Shown: positions 11,544 through 25,592, numbered from the stretch's first letter. The stretch: DNA of 64,000 nt from Luzula sylvatica (GCA_946800325.1 OX326958.1:27134914-27198913); one strand, 5' to 3'. Numbers and translations: made by a program. Notes: generated by a model from the letters alone, not told the origin.

Positions 11544-13330
11544 TTTGTTGTCTAATTTCATAGTATGAGGTATAAACACATATAAAAGAAGTTAATATTT
11601 AACTCTTACTTACCTGATGATGGGCTGGGCCAAACCAAAAGCCGAAAGGGCTTTTTCTCTTGAATCCAAAATAAAATTTTACATATTTATTTTTGCTATA
11701 GTTAATCGTAAGCATGTTATACTGAAAATGTGTTTGAGAGTTGAGACATGAAATAAATATAGTCCATTGATGGCGTGTTTAAATGCCGATGAAAGTACGC
11801 ATAGGAAGGGGGCTCGCTATTTATAAACCCCCATATTGCCGCTTAATTTATATTGAAGAAATGATATAATGATATGATATGAATTATGAGATGAGAAATG
11901 AGTGCCATCCCTCTGAGTACAAATGAATCAATGAGGAACCATGTGCTGTCTACTGCATCAATATTCAATGATTCCTAAGCTATGTACTTTCCAAACTTCA
12001 AAGGAAAAATATTATATCAATCATCATCTATATTTATGCAATTTATGCAATGTATCTTTCTAACTATTTATTTATCTATTTCATGAATCCACCTCTCTTT
12101 CTGTTGGGTCGAGGGACCATTCTATTCAGCACACCTTCTCCCTATTGCTCCTTGTCCCCTAATTCTCACTTTTTTTTCTCAAACCCTAATTTTCAAAGTC
12201 ATGCAATTTGGTTTTGATTATGTGCTAATTTTCAAATAGTAAATTCTGCAATTAAGGAAATAGGAGAGGAAAAGGCATGGTGGTATCTTTGCCAGAAATT
12301 AGGGTTCAGGGTCAGAAAGGGAAAAAAGATGGCAAAAAGGCCCAATGACTTTATCTACCAAATTGGTCTTTCTGATACTTGCACAAGATCAAAGACCCAC
12401 ACAAATATAATCATAGCTCTTTCTATCTAGATGTACAAATTATATCATTTAGTTAATTAATTAACACTTCTATCTTTGTCTTAAATATATCAGTCTTTAT
12501 CTTAAGCAAACAATTCGAACTTTCACTTTTAATCATACTTAAATAGATAAAATGTTACAAAAGTCCATATGGAGAATTGCAGGAAAATGATGTAGCACAA
12601 AATCAAAAGAAATTGAAGCAAGATTGGTAGACAGACCTACACTCAAATCAAACAAGAGAATTTCAAATTAGAGAAGATTGACCTGTCATTTCTTCTCTGA
12701 ACAGGAACACCACATTGTATTTACTATTTATTCAAACAAGAAGTTTTCTTTTTCCTGTATGGTGCCTACCATGCACGATACAACAAAGGAAGGAGAATTA
12801 ATGGTCAAATATAGTCAAAAGAGAATTGGGATCTGTGAGCCCTTTATTTCAGTATAATATATCTTCATAGTCACATTCATATAGTCAATAGATTTGTATT
12901 GATAATGTTGTTGATGTATGTATAAATGCAAAAACAAAAATAGTCAGAGATAGGGTTGTCTAATCAAATAAAAGTTTCCCAGAATGGTTGAAAGTGAGAG
13001 CCTTCTTGATTATAATGATTGTTCCCAAATCCGGTAATATACCTCCAACTCTATCTATCCACCCACTGACACACTCACCCCCCCCCCCCCCCCCCCCTTC
13101 TCTCTCTCTCTTTTTCTCTGCAGAGAGAGAGGATCAAAATAAAAAAGGATAATAGGGGGCTACTAGAAGCTAGGGTTAGGGTTAGGGAGTAAGAAAAGAT
13201 TAGATGAAGAAGGAAAGGTGGGTGGTGGGATAGAGTGAGAGAGGTTTCTTTTACCATCAAAGGAAACCGAGGATTCGTCACATCAGCTTGCTGTCACTCC
13301 TTTTAGATAGCGACCTATGATATCTTCATC

Positions 13331-13370
<40 letters not shown>

Positions 13371-13800
13371 CCACCCTCTCTCTCTATTCTTCTATGCACC
13401 GTTTCATGCAATTACCATATCAATGTGTGTTTTTATCTTGGAATTCATAAACTCATGAATATTAAGAGCCATAGAAGATAATAGAGGGCACTTCTGTACA
13501 TTGTATTCCGTGTTCACATCTGCGTTATTTATTCTCCGTGCATTTGATTTATCGCAATGTTGTCGTTTGCAAAGTATTCATACTTTTGTAAAAGTTTTGA
13601 ATTCTTTGAATATTACTAAGAAAAGACTCTTCTCATTTTAACATTTCATTCAATTAACTTTTTTGAATCGAAATGGGTACATTTGTAACTCAATCGAAAG
13701 TTTGTATATACATTTACAATCGATATAATCTTATGAAAATAATGATATAGAATTAGAATCTATCAAAGAATGTCAACAAATTAGAATCGGAATGCGTACT
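11544..13800. other. Intergenic, no gene recognised
   Basis: No coding region or known microRNA precursor was seen. It contains a C-run at 13079-13097, an adjoining CT/GA-rich block, and a (CT)n microsatellite at 13338-13367. The less AT-rich stretch 12640-13400 could be the 5' flank of an unrecognised transcript. Confidence 0.4.
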
Positions 13801-14227
13801 TTTGTAATTCAAACCGAATTGGATAAGGCTAAATCAATTTAAACCGAATTAGATTCAAACCGAACCGAACCAAATTAAACTTTAAACTGATTTAAAACCA
13901 AACCGAATAAACATAATTCTTATTTGGTTTATTCGGTTGAACCAATTAAAAAACTTTATAGCTTAAAATTCAAATATTTCGGTAATAAAATTCAAATTTT
14001 ATCTAACAAAATTATTGAAACAAATCATTTAAAATATAATTATATTATTTGTAATATTGTAATATGAAATTTAATTTTTTATATTAGCAATGAATGGAAA
14101 AATGTGAAAAATAAATGTAATTCAGTCTGTCCGGTTTAACTGGTTCTCAAAACAGCAAAACCGAACCGAACTGAAAAAACGGACCGATTAAACAGAATTT
14201 GACATATTCGATTCTCAAATCACCCCT
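13800..14227. mobile_element. Remnant of a CCGAACCG-rich MITE
   Basis: Repeated CCGAACCGAA and TTCGGTT words, with a right end reading ATCACCCCTA, the inverted form of the TAGGGGTG end of the intact element at 62426-62889. The left end is not recognisable, so this looks like a decayed relative. Confidence 0.5.
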
Positions 14228-14703
14228 AAGTTTGACAATCTCTAAAGGATCTCAAACGCATCTCATGAACATTGTAACATGCATATAATTGGCATGAATC
14301 ATTCTATTGCGGTGTACTTATGAAAATCTTTCAATGATTTAAAATGTCAAAAAAAAATTATTTAAACTCTCAAGAAATATTCTATTATATTACATAAACT
14401 TTTGTATAGATTAAAGCTATCTAAGTATGTATGGTACTATTGTATTATCGAAAAAAGATTAGATTGTCCCTCTCAATGATAAAATTTGTTAATTTGTATT
14501 TATAACGAAACTTGTATGATTTTGTGATTATTTATGTATATGTTGTGATTTAAAAGCATTGGAATTCCAAAAGTGCACCAATAAGTGATGCAAAATATTT
14601 TAATGAATTAATCGAAGCCTTATATTTTTCATCTATTTCGAAGCTTTCACATTAAGCCACGCCATCATGTTATTAGCTATTAGATTTTTTGATGTGTCAT
14701 TCA

Positions 14704-15419
14704 TAGTTGTCAAAAACCTGATTCAAGTCTTAGAATCTTACGATCTTATGATTCTACGATTCTAACTCGACAAAACGGTTCAAGACGGACATAGAATCTC
14801 AATTTGGTAGAATCCTGATAGAATATCGATTCAAAACGTAAAATATGGTAAAATCTTTTATATTTACGATTTTACGATTCCACTGGCATGACTCATACAA
14901 CATTTAATTTCCAAAATGATTATGAACCCCAGATCAAATTAAGTAACTTGGAATACAAAATAAAATATTGACATATTGTAAAATAAGGTAATATTGCAAG
15001 ACTAAAATAACTTGTTTTTTTCACATATATTCTTTATTTTACTTAACTTATTTTTGTGTATATTACTTGTTTTATTTTATCTTAGTTTTTTTACTCCGGA
15101 TTTGAATTTTGTATAACATAGTACTAATTTGATAAATTCTTAATATTTTGGTTGGTTGTTGTTAACATTTGCATAGTTATACACAATTCATTTTTTTGTT
15201 TATTTATAATATATCATATAGGATTATAATGATTCAGATGAATAAAATATACTCTACCAATTAAGTTATATCATTTTATTTAGAAATTCGTGTTCGTTAG
15301 GTCAGTTTTCTAATTAATATTCATTTGTCATAGAATCTTACAATTCAAAATACGAATACGATCCGATTCGATTATACTCATAAACTATTCAAGGTAAAAT
15401 CCCGAATATGACAACCTTG
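14704..15419. mobile_element. MITE-like remnant with GTTGTCA ends
   Basis: Left end AGTTGTCAAAAACC and right end ATATGACAACCT are inverted relative to each other. The subterminal parts are rich in 'agaatcttacgat' and 'ttacgatttta' words in both orientations. No convincing TSD was found. The interior is AT-rich without genes. Confidence 0.45.
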
Positions 15420-16474
15420 GTGCCATCATCTCATTCATAGATTTTATATTTTGATAGGGCTAACTTTTTATGTGATTATTTGTGTGTCATGTTTACAAAG
15501 ACTAGATGTATGTGATTTGATCACATTCATTGATTAATGAATGATTTTTTTTTAACTCATGCTTTATGCAATCATGATTATTATTTTACGCTAACTTTTA
15601 AGCAATATCTCTGAACCAATTTTTGTTATTTTAAATCCTAACCGTACAATTAATATTTGATGATTCATATTTGATGCAACATCCAGATGTTAAGAATATG
15701 AAAATTTTGTTTAATTTTTTTTTACACAATTTTAAAAACTGTATTCTCTATGAAATTCTGTTAGCAGTATTTTTATATAATAATAATCTTTTTCTCTTCC
15801 AAATAAAGAATGTATGTAATGTAGGGAAGTGATTGCTAACTAACGAATAAAAATATTCTTCTCGTGTTAATAAAAAAAAAAAAAAATCTTCTCTTTGCAT
15901 TTGTTTATTTTATCTTTGATTTATAATATAATGTCTTATTTGTTTTTCAATCTTTTTGCATTAATTAATTATGTAGAATTTAGATTTTCTCAAGTAATAT
16001 GAAATAACTTGTATCAATGATCGTGCCTCTGTACACAAAGCAGGCGAATTTATGGTGATGAATCGCAGTAGTGCAGTGCTGGAGTTCTGAAATCCAGTCT
16101 ATATCAGATAGATCTAGCTTAGAACATTTGTGATAATGTTAAAAAAAAGTACACTAGATAGTTGTCCAATTTATTTTTATCATAGTGTATAACAAAAATA
16201 ATATAATTAGAATTAGTAATTACACATAGTAATTTAAATTTTTTGGATAAATCACTTTTTTAATACCAAATAAAACTTTTGGGTCCTGCTTCCACCAAAA
16301 CTAATGGAACAACAAAATATAGACGACTGTAGAACTCAATATTAGGTCATCTGGGTATACTGTATGCATCAATTTGTATGATTATATTCTCTGTCCATAA
16401 TCAATTGCACATAAATTTTTTTTTCAATATGAAAGAACTATTATGTATGCATCTCGTGTCATACACATTGCACA

Positions 16475-16943
16475 CGGGGCTGGCCCTGATTTTTTTGGTG
16501 GCCTTTGACTATTATTATGGATTTGTTTTTTCAATGTTTGATGGATATTGTTTTCAATATTTAATTAAGTAATTAACAAAAAACGTCCATTTCCAAAACT
16601 AATATCTATAAACATATAAAGCTTTAAACATTACATAAATTAAAAAGGGAACATTTTATGTTACTCGAACCTTTCAACAAACACAACACATGCATTAAGT
16701 GGTACAATAATAATTAATTGTATTCCAACAATCAATCACATTACAAAATATCAGTAACTTCACAAATGAATACAATAACTCATGCCTACTCAATATTGTC
16801 GCTTCAATTACTTGTTTAGTCGTTAAATGAACTGAAATCTGAATTTTTTTTCTAATAAATTACCACATCAAAAATATCGTGGTTTTTTTAAATTAGTGGC
16901 ATTTGACAATTATCTATTTGCCCAACACAAAGGGCCGGCCCTG
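16475..16943. mobile_element. hAT-type MITE, GGCCGGCCCTG ends
   Basis: Perfect 8-bp TSD ATTGCACA at 16467-16474 and 16944-16951. Left end CGGGGCTGGCCCTGA, right end AAAGGGCCGGCCCTG; each end is itself nearly palindromic (GGGCCGGCCC). The 469-bp interior has no transposase. Same family as 10171-11404 by end sequence. Confidence 0.8.
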
Positions 16944-17685
16944 ATTGCACATAATTCGAAAAGTCAAAAATCTACTCGATTCGACATCTAACATAGTTGA
17001 GTTATTTTATAACTCGATTATGAACTTGTTGAGTTTGTACGTAGCATAATAACTCGTTTATCTATGATATTATTTTTTGCACAAAACATATGTTTTTTAT
17101 AAACTAGTCGGATATTTTATATTATTTAATTTTGGATTTTTGCAAATAAGTCGGGTGTGAGTGTAACATACAAAATATTTTTTATGTCACGTGTAACGTA
17201 CAATTTTTTTAAAAAAACTAGATATTACAAATAAGTCATATTTAGACATCTTTTTATGTCACATTTTGCAGGAATAAGCCATATATGTTTTTCTATATAA
17301 ATTTAGAAGTAAATAAATTTATTTAATTCGGGTGTAAGATACATTTATTTAGACATCGTGTAATATGACCTTGAATATTTATTTAAATTAGATGTAACAT
17401 ACACTTCAATATTATTGAAGTCAGGTATAAGATACATTTTTAATATTTTTTTGATGAATTATATACTTTAATATTTATTTAAGTCAGGTGTAATATGCAC
17501 TTAAATATTTATTTAAGTCCAAGTATAATATGAACATAAATATAATAATTTATTAGACATACACATATGATATATTATTGTGTATACGAACGATTAATAA
17601 TGATATGATATTCAATAAATCAAATGGTATGCTCGAGTCTAATCGAGTCAACCGATTCATCCCGAGTTCTAACCTAACTCGTCGA

Positions 17686-18301
17686 GTCAAGTCTCGAGTT
17701 TTATACAATGCGAGTCAGAGACCGACCCCTCTTGAAATGTCACCAGCAAGTGGAGTTAACTTGATAGAATTTCAACTAGACTCGTCCAATTTAACTTGAT
17801 AGAGTTCCAATTAGACTCGTCCAATTTTTGAATTATGACAAGGAAAATGTTGGACATACCCCCACCTCTCTTTCTAGAATCTTGATGATGTAGATATGAT
17901 TTAACACCTTAAGAATTAACAACTTAATTTATGATTTTATATTTTAATTCAATGTTCAATTATAAATTAAGATAATTAAAATATACATTAAGATATTAAA
18001 TCATGTATTTATGTCAAGTCTCGAGTTTTATACAACGCGAGTCAGAGACCGACCCCACTCGAAATGTCACCAAGTGGAGTTAATTGATAGAGTTCCAACT
18101 AGACCCGTCCAATTTTTGAATTATGATAAGGAAAATGTTGGACATATCCCCACCTCTCTTTCTAGAATCTTGATGATGTTGATATGGTTTAATACCTTCA
18201 AAATTAACAACTTAATTTATGATTTTATATTTTAATTGAATGTTCAATCATAAATTAAGATAATTAAAATAAATATTAAGATGTTAAATCATGTATTTAT
18301 G
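17686..18301. repeat. 327-bp tandem duplication
   Basis: Two direct copies start GTCAAGTCTCGAG at 17686 and 18013. They share long stretches, including GACCGACCCC, AATGTTGGACAT and AGAATCTTGATGATGT. Copy 1 has an extra internal doubling of the ACTAGACTCGTCCAATTT phrase. Part of the unit recurs inverted at about 18316-18355, so the right side can fold back. No coding potential was recognised. Confidence 0.85.
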
Positions 18302-19005
18302 TGTTAATTTTTAAGATGTAAAATCATATCCACGCAATCAAGATTCTTGGAGGAGAATACCGGGAGAAGTGCATCACTACTCTTATGATAATGCATCCAA
18401 TAAAATGAGAGCGCTCTTGGTAAAGAAAAAAATGTTTAAATAATATTGTAGTTGTACTGTTACGTAACTTTTTTTTTTTTTTTTTACAGTCATGGGCAAT
18501 AATGAGTGGTATAGCTTGCTCCACATTTGTTCCAATTTATGCTTGTAATATCCATCAACTTGATGTACTATAAAACAAAGTTAATATACATTTATTATTG
18601 TAACGAGCCAATTATATTAACTATATTTCAATAGCATAAATTATGATTTATAATTATTTTTATTAAAAATAAAAGTATACCGATTGCTTACTGATCAAGA
18701 TACAATTTGGTAAAGACATGAGTTATATTCTTGTGGTTAAATTTTATATTTGTGATGCAAAGTTCAAATACATAGAAAAAAAATAGAATATGTAAATACT
18801 AGTTCGCCCATTTAATTGTTTTTTGTTAAACATTGAACTATACAAAAATGTTTTAAAATAAACATCAAAATATTAGTGATCGGACTATTAGTGATCACTA
18901 TTAGTGATCGGACTGATGTATCGAAATGACATTGGACATATTGTTGATATAACAGTCTCGAAATGATATTGGGTCATATTGTTGATATAGCGATCATTTA
19001 TTTTT

Positions 19006-19012
<7 letters not shown>

Positions 19013-19087
<75 letters not shown>
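19013..19087. repeat. (TA)n microsatellite
   Basis: About 75 bp of TA repeats. The surrounding 18302-19479 shows no gene. Confidence 0.95.
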
Positions 19088-19088
<1 letters not shown>

Positions 19089-19479
19089 CGATAAATAATT
19101 TTTCATAACACTTATTTATACTAAAATTAATTCAAAATTCAACATGATTAACATCCAAAATTCGACAATATACAATTTAAAATATAACTAAAAATTCAAA
19201 ACATACCAAAACATACTCAAATATAACTTAAAATTCATAAATGATACAACAAACTAAATCATAAATTACGTTTATCAACTCGTGTAGATGCAAATGTCCC
19301 CAATGAAACTAACCAAAAAATGGCTGGGCCAATTCAATTAAATTCAAATGATCGAAGTTTAAATCGGAATAAGTAAGTTAAAATATGTCTAAATTGGTCC
19401 AAATCAGTGTTTTTTTAATCATATGATCGATTTGTCCAGCCGATTTGAGATAAATCACGAATGCCAAATCGTATAAAAG

Positions 19480-19740
19480 TGTTATAAAATAAAGAACAAA
19501 CAAAAGAGAGAATGGGAGGAAACAATATTTTTTATTGAATGGTTGGGAGAATACAATAGCCACTACCCCCTTTATATAATAGAGGGTGAGTGCAGGTCAA
19601 GAAATCTCTTGCCATATAAAACGCTACAATATAAGGAAAATAATACATCAAATATACTAAATATACTAAATATCCTATATTTAATGCCTCCATCTTCACA
19701 AGATTTGTTGCTTGACATACATATTATTACATTCATAACA
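19480..19740 (-). repeat. 3' LTR of Copia element A
   Basis: 261 bp, starting TGTTATAAAATAAAG and ending CATTCATAACA in plus orientation (TGTTATGAAT...TTATAACA in element sense). Very similar to 31313-31566. The PPT complement CTCCCCCTT follows directly at 19741. Confidence 0.88.
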
Positions 19741-20271
19741 CTCCCCCTTGGATGTAAGTATTTCATACGCATAAGTAACTACCTCGTTAAAAACCTGGTC
19801 AGGAAAAACCCAATGGGATAAAAATCATGACCAGGGAAAAAGAGTGTAGCGCGTATTATTTCTCCCCCTGATGGGTACAAATATCTATAAAGTAACGGAT
19901 TTCAATCATATGTCTTAATTGCCTGAAAGTTTATTTGGCAAGAAATCTGCAGGATTATTACTTGAGCGAATTTGATACATATCAATTGCGTTGCTCTTCT
20001 GGAGCTAGTGTGAGAAAAATAATTTTGGAGAATTATCCTTGGCAGGAACGCGCCTCATTAAAAACCTTGCCAGGAAAACCCATTAGGATAAAACCATGGT
20101 CAAGGAAAAAAAGAGGGCAGTGCGTACTAAATCTCCCCCTCATATAGGCAAATCTCCTTAAGACGACGAAGTCTCATCTTGTAAACCAAGATCTAGAAAG
20201 ATGCAATGACAACGACTTGGTGAAGCGATCATCCAGGTTATCATTCGAGTAAATTTGTTGGACGTTTATCT
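19741..20271 (-). pseudogene. End of Copia A RNase H and 3' untranslated tail
   Basis: In minus sense, 20271-20150 encodes a remnant similar to the C-terminal end of Copia RNase H (NVQQIYSNDNLDDRFTKSL). It is followed by stops and two tandem copies of a tail motif, each made of a G-rich GGGGGAG tract, a phrase like CCTTGACCATGGTTTTATCC and TTTTCCTGGCAAGGTTTTTAA. The second copy ends at the 3' LTR. The same tail motif also appears at 27345-27530, upstream of the YVDD segment of RT in element sense, which is out of place. Confidence 0.65.
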
Positions 20272-21293
20272 TGAAGGAAATACAGTTTCGGATCAACCGT
20301 AAAAGTGTACACAAGGATGAACGAATGTAAGCGTACATTTGTGGTCATAACTTTCCGTAGGAAAATCCAATTTGAATGTTTCAACTTGTTTTAGATAGAT
20401 AATGAGATTATCTAGAACTTTCAGGTAGAAATATTTTTCATTTGAACGACGTATCAGTGTCGTTTTAATGGAATACCGAAAGGGTGCGACCGTTTGACAT
20501 ACAGTTAGTAAAACATCCGTAACTTTCGCATCCGAACTTCAATTGGGTCAGGCCAAATTGGGATGGAAAGATAATAAGATTATCTACAACTTTCATGATG
20601 TTCAAATTCGGTTGGGATGATTTAATATTTTCGTTTCAACAGAATACTGAAAGGGTGTCTGCAGTTTTCTGTGTGAAAGGGTGTATATTGGATATGCATG
20701 CCTTTTGGTCCATCCTTATCCTATATGATATAAATATGATGTTTCTCTCTCTCTCCAGATCAGATCATTCAGATCAATCTATGGTATTATTCAGAATAAT
20801 CCATAAATATAAAGAGACATCTTTCAAGAGAGTGAAAGAGTGTGAAGAGAGAAAGACCGAGAAAAAGGAGTTTTTCTCAGTATAGAGAATCGATCTAATC
20901 AAGCAAGTTCGCCGGTGCTTCGTCTAGGCAGTTGCACCCGCAACCGACGAACTCCGACTCACGGTGGATACAAGTAGAGGAGCGACACTTGTGGCTCTCC
21001 GATTGTGATCAAACCGAAGGAGCAAAACTGTTGATTGTAGAAGAGTGTGGACGTGGGATGCACGAAAGACAACCGGAGCCGTATCAAGACAGCGGGAGAC
21101 GTGTGGTATGGGACGCCGGAGAAGGAAAGGATGCGAGTGATCAACCCGTCATGCGTGATCAATTTCACGCTGGTAATCATCTATCCTTCTATTGCATCGT
21201 ACCCTCGAAGTTATGGCGTGATTTTGGATTTTGGGAACCGGACCGGGCCTTCATATCCACTGCGCGAGCCCGGGGTCGGGTGAATTCCCAACA
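20272..21293 (+). repeat. 5' LTR of Copia element B
   Basis: 1022 bp, TG...CA ends. Contains a TATA-like tatgatataaata (about 20725) followed by a short CT tract. Compared with the 3' LTR it lacks about 26 bp around the phrase ACTAGTCACCAACGTGACAC. The solo LTR at 36931 keeps that phrase, so the 5' LTR lost it. The ORFs here are not genes. Confidence 0.9.
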
Positions 21294-24200
21294 GTGGTAT
21301 CAGAGCGATCGCCATCTATTCGAGGGTCGAATCATAGTCGTATATTTGATATACGCACGGGTTATCAAAGTTCGTACCCGTTTGCATGATGCTACATATA
21401 GAGAATGTCAAATTTCGCTAAAATCACAAGTGGAATTCACTAGAGATCAATCAAAAGTTGATTGAGAGTATCTAGGAATGATCGTGAAAAAGTTTCATGA
21501 TTTATCGTTTAGGAAACGAGCGAAAACGGAAGAAACGGCAAAATCTGCTGAAAATCAGAGTTTCTGCCGCCCCGGAGGGCAGTTCTTGGCGCCCCGGACG
21601 CGTCCCGGGTGAGGTTTTCTCGCGCCCCACGGGCCCCGGATGGGGCAGGGACCCTCTCTGGATGTTGATTTTGTTTTCGCGATAACTTTGGCTACGAAAC
21701 TCGAAATTTTGAGTTCTTTATATCGATTTGATCGGCATCAAACATACTAGCATGTAAGATAATTAATTATTTACAATAATTAGTCTCACTAAATAAATCA
21801 TATGCATTTCGAAAATCTTGTGATAGTTATATAATATGATTATGTCACGAATTATTTTACATGAATGTCATGATCCCTCATAATATTTAAGTCGTGGAAA
21901 TGCCTTCCATGTCAACAACCATCGAAATTGGTATCACAATATGTGTGTTGTTAGGCCTTCGTCATGCACACATGTTGTTGGTATTAATGGGTGGCAAGCG
22001 TTAAATGGGGACTTACGTGTTGTTAGGCCTTCGTCATGCACGTGAGTAGTCCACTTGACGATACGTTTGATATGGTTATGACTTAACCGTCCAAGCCAAT
22101 CCGATTGGTATTCGGGGCATAGTTAGAATGCACACACGGAATTGGGATTGTATATGATACGATCCATCACCGAAATTCTATAAAGGTTCAAGAGTCGTAT
22201 TGGATACGATTGGATATTAATCCTACCTAAATAAGCGAGATCTCACTCGATAGGCCTTCGTCACTTGTGGGAGGATTGCGAAATATGGATCTCGGGTGTT
22301 ATGGACTTGGAGTCCCGTATCGGTATGAGGCTTATCGATTCGATAAAATAACACTATCTAATAATCATCATATAAGCATATAGATTAAGTACGCACGGTT
22401 AGGAGCTTAATCTTCATCATCCGTTTATAATTATGTTTTCTAGCAACATCAAATATATCGATGAGATCGATATGATAGATGGCTTTTGGGCCGGAATTAT
22501 CATAATTAGCCTCAATAGTCGAAGAATAGTTCTTAGACTTAAAGGAACGTGTTGGACACTAAAATGGTAGATTCAGCGCTCGAGGCTTTGGCTTTAGAGA
22601 AAGCCGGGTTCGATACACTTTAAGAAGGAATCGAACAATATAACGTGCCTTGTGGTGGCATGTATAGACGCAAATTTCTCAAATTTGTTTTGAGAATTCG
22701 GGTGTATATGAAAGTAAAATGCAACGCTCAAGAAATAATTTCAAGAGCTAGAGCGCGTTGAATGGTTCAATGCGGCTCAAAGAGTAGGTTAATTTTGACA
22801 TGTCTTATGGGTCTTTGATTAACACTCATGTGTTGATGGTACGAGATTTGATCTTCGTGACCGAATATCATATGCATTCGATAGATAAGTCGATCCCGAA
22901 ATTGCATGAGATGCGATATAAATTTGAATAGGAGATGCTTGGAACATCCGAGGAATCCAATGCATATAGATGCGTGGATGTCCTTGTAATTCAAAGGCGG
23001 GATCGAAAGAAATAAATGTCTAAGGGTATTTTGGAAAATGTTTTCCAAACAGAAAGTTCGGACAAGGAGTTGTCCAAACTTATGACTCAATGAACGGTGA
23101 AATTCGAGGAGGATTAAACCTAGAAGTTGATTGTTTCTTTTGGTGTTGCCGTCATGGCCATATAAACGAGATACGCGTATCTAGATTCCATATGATGGAT
23201 TGCTAGAATCAATCGAATTAGATTCAATTGGTTAAACGCGATACTTATTTATTAGGCAAAGACGACAAAATGCATCATTCTCCAAAGGTTGGAGAAAGAT
23301 CCAACGAATTATTGGAAATTACATTTAGATGTAAATGTTCCGATAAGTTCCGAGGCAAGAGGAGGCTATCGGTATTTTGTTATGTTTACGGACGGTTAAA
23401 GTAGATACGGTAATATCTATTTAATGCGTGCCGAAACGGAGACTTTTGAAAGGTTCAAAGAGTTTCAAAAACAAAATACAATATCGACTAAGCAAGAAAA
23501 TCAAAGCTTTTCGATGGGATCGAGAAGGCGAGTATTTGAGCTACGCACTTCGATAGGATCGAAGAGGCGATATTTGAGTTATAAGTATTGATGATCATTT
23601 ATGATTGTGGAATCGTTTCACGATTATCTTCATTTCGGAACATTGAGATGTGTCCGAAAAGAGGAATTGAACGCATGTTGGACATGGTTCGATAAATGAT
23701 AAGTCAAACAGATCTCCCAAAAATGTTTTGGGGATACGCCCTTGAGACAGCGGCACTAATGAATGGTGCATATAAGATATGAACCATTAACCTTCTAATC
23801 GGTACAAAAGACGCCATATGAGATATGGATCGGAATGGTTCCGAAGTTGTCATTTGTACAGATTTGAGGATGTGAGTATATTTCAAAATTTGTTTCGGTT
23901 AAACTCAATCTCAAATCTGAAACTTGTTCATTTATCATATATCCTTAAGGAAACAAAAGGATATTAGTTCTAACGTCCCGACGAAAATGAGATTTTCATG
24001 GCTCGAAGAGATGCCTTCTTAGAGAAGGACTGGATGCGCACACGTTTGGAACTTGATGTCGCTTATCTCTATGCGGGCTAGTGGGAGTAGAATACATCTC
24101 GAAAGAGTTCGAGATCTGGAAAATGAACATTGTACCGATGAAAGTTGACACGACTTTATCAAGAGTTGATGAATACGAGTCGAACACACAAAGGAATTTT

Positions 24201-25592
24201 TCATATATCAAGTAGGCTATATCATAAGCCGATAAATACGGATTTATCGTGGCTAATGATGATAGATCGAAATCATATGATGATTCGATATCCTACAAGG
24301 ATACTATGAAAATGACAATTCCATATGGCAAAATGCCATGAAATATGAGATTCGATCCGTGTAAATTATCAAGTTTAGAACTTGATTTCATTACTTTCAG
24401 GGTTAGACCCGTGAAATGTCAATGAGTTTTCAAGATGAGAACCAACACGGATAGGAATATGCATATAACAAAAGTGAGGCTCGCAGCGAAGAGTTTCAAG
24501 TAATTCATAGTTGGACTATGAAGAAACGTTTTCGCATGTTGCCAAGCTTTCACATTCTCAAAATTCTGCTTGTCATGGTCGCATATTATGACTATGTGAT
24601 GTGACAAAATGGATGTCAAAACCGAATTTCTTAACAGAAATTTTATGAAATGATGTGTACTTGACACAACCTTACGGTTTTGTCGATTCATAAGAATAGG
24701 GGATAGGCTATGCACGCTTTAACGATCCATATGATGGATTAGAAAAAGCCTCTCGGAATTGGAATATTCATTTTGACGAAATTATAAACTGTTATAAAAT
24801 TGTCGGAACGAATGGAAACTTTGTGTATACATGAAGGTTAGTGGGAGCCCTATTATATTTCTTGTAACGACAAAGGATTTAGACGAGACCGCTTATGAAT
24901 TAAGCGTGAAGATCTATATGATAGATCTGAGAATTCCTCGTTCTATATTATAGCACGTATATCGACATATTGTTGAAAATGTTTTTCAACATATAACTCC
25001 TTGGCGGAGTTAAATCGAAATGTCGAATGACAGAAAATTTCTACGGCTCGATGTGAGACATTAAGTAGGACGGAAAATAATAATATGATGCTTTACATTT
25101 GATGTGAGGATCTATTATATCTATCATGATATGTATGTGGCTATACGTCGTACACATAGAGCGTCTAGTTCACCATCAATAAAATCCATGAGAATCACAC
25201 GAGTTTGAATGTAATGCGATTACATGAGACTAACTCTTGTGAATGTATAATGGTTATACATATATATACATAATGCGCTAACAAGAGAACTAATAACCGC
25301 TATTCGAGATAGGCACAATGATCACAATTATTTTTCGTGTTAACATGGGTAGCCATGATGGAGTGACTAGATCCCGCTCATGGGCTTGTAGTGCTTTGGA
25401 AACAGCCTACTGCCATCGTTAACCGAACCTACATGGTCACACAACGAGGCGTACTAAATCGGGCTTGATTATAAAGTTGGCACATAAGATGTGCGTAGCT
25501 TGGTATTTGATACGCAAGCTATATTCTCTAAAGTCATGCATATTGGATATGCATGAGTACCTTTTAGGTAGATCTGAAATTGAGTGGGAGAC
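21294..25592 (+). pseudogene. Degenerate gag-pol interior of Copia B
   Basis: No long ORF remains. At 21550-21660 there is a GC-rich patch. At 21945-22280 the phrase TAGGCCTTCGTCA recurs three times. From about 23640 fragments resembling the C-terminal integrase of Copia elements can be read through stops: LDMVR, WGYALETA, YEIWIGMVPKLSF. At 24430-24890 come RT-like fragments: MDVKTEFLNRNF, then a YMKVSGSPIIFLV-like piece. Gag and protease were not recognised. The order INT-RT is Copia (Pseudoviridae) type. The element cannot encode its own proteins now. Confidence 0.7.

Noticed and set aside
13075..13281. 68-aa minus ORF next to the C-run
   Set aside because: Driven by CT and C homopolymer content; no supporting features.
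20932..21465. 177-aa plus-strand ORF and related ORFs at 26261-26779 and 37733-38095
   Set aside because: They lie within or across the LTRs of Copia family B and are the same LTR sequence read three times; no protein family is recognisable.
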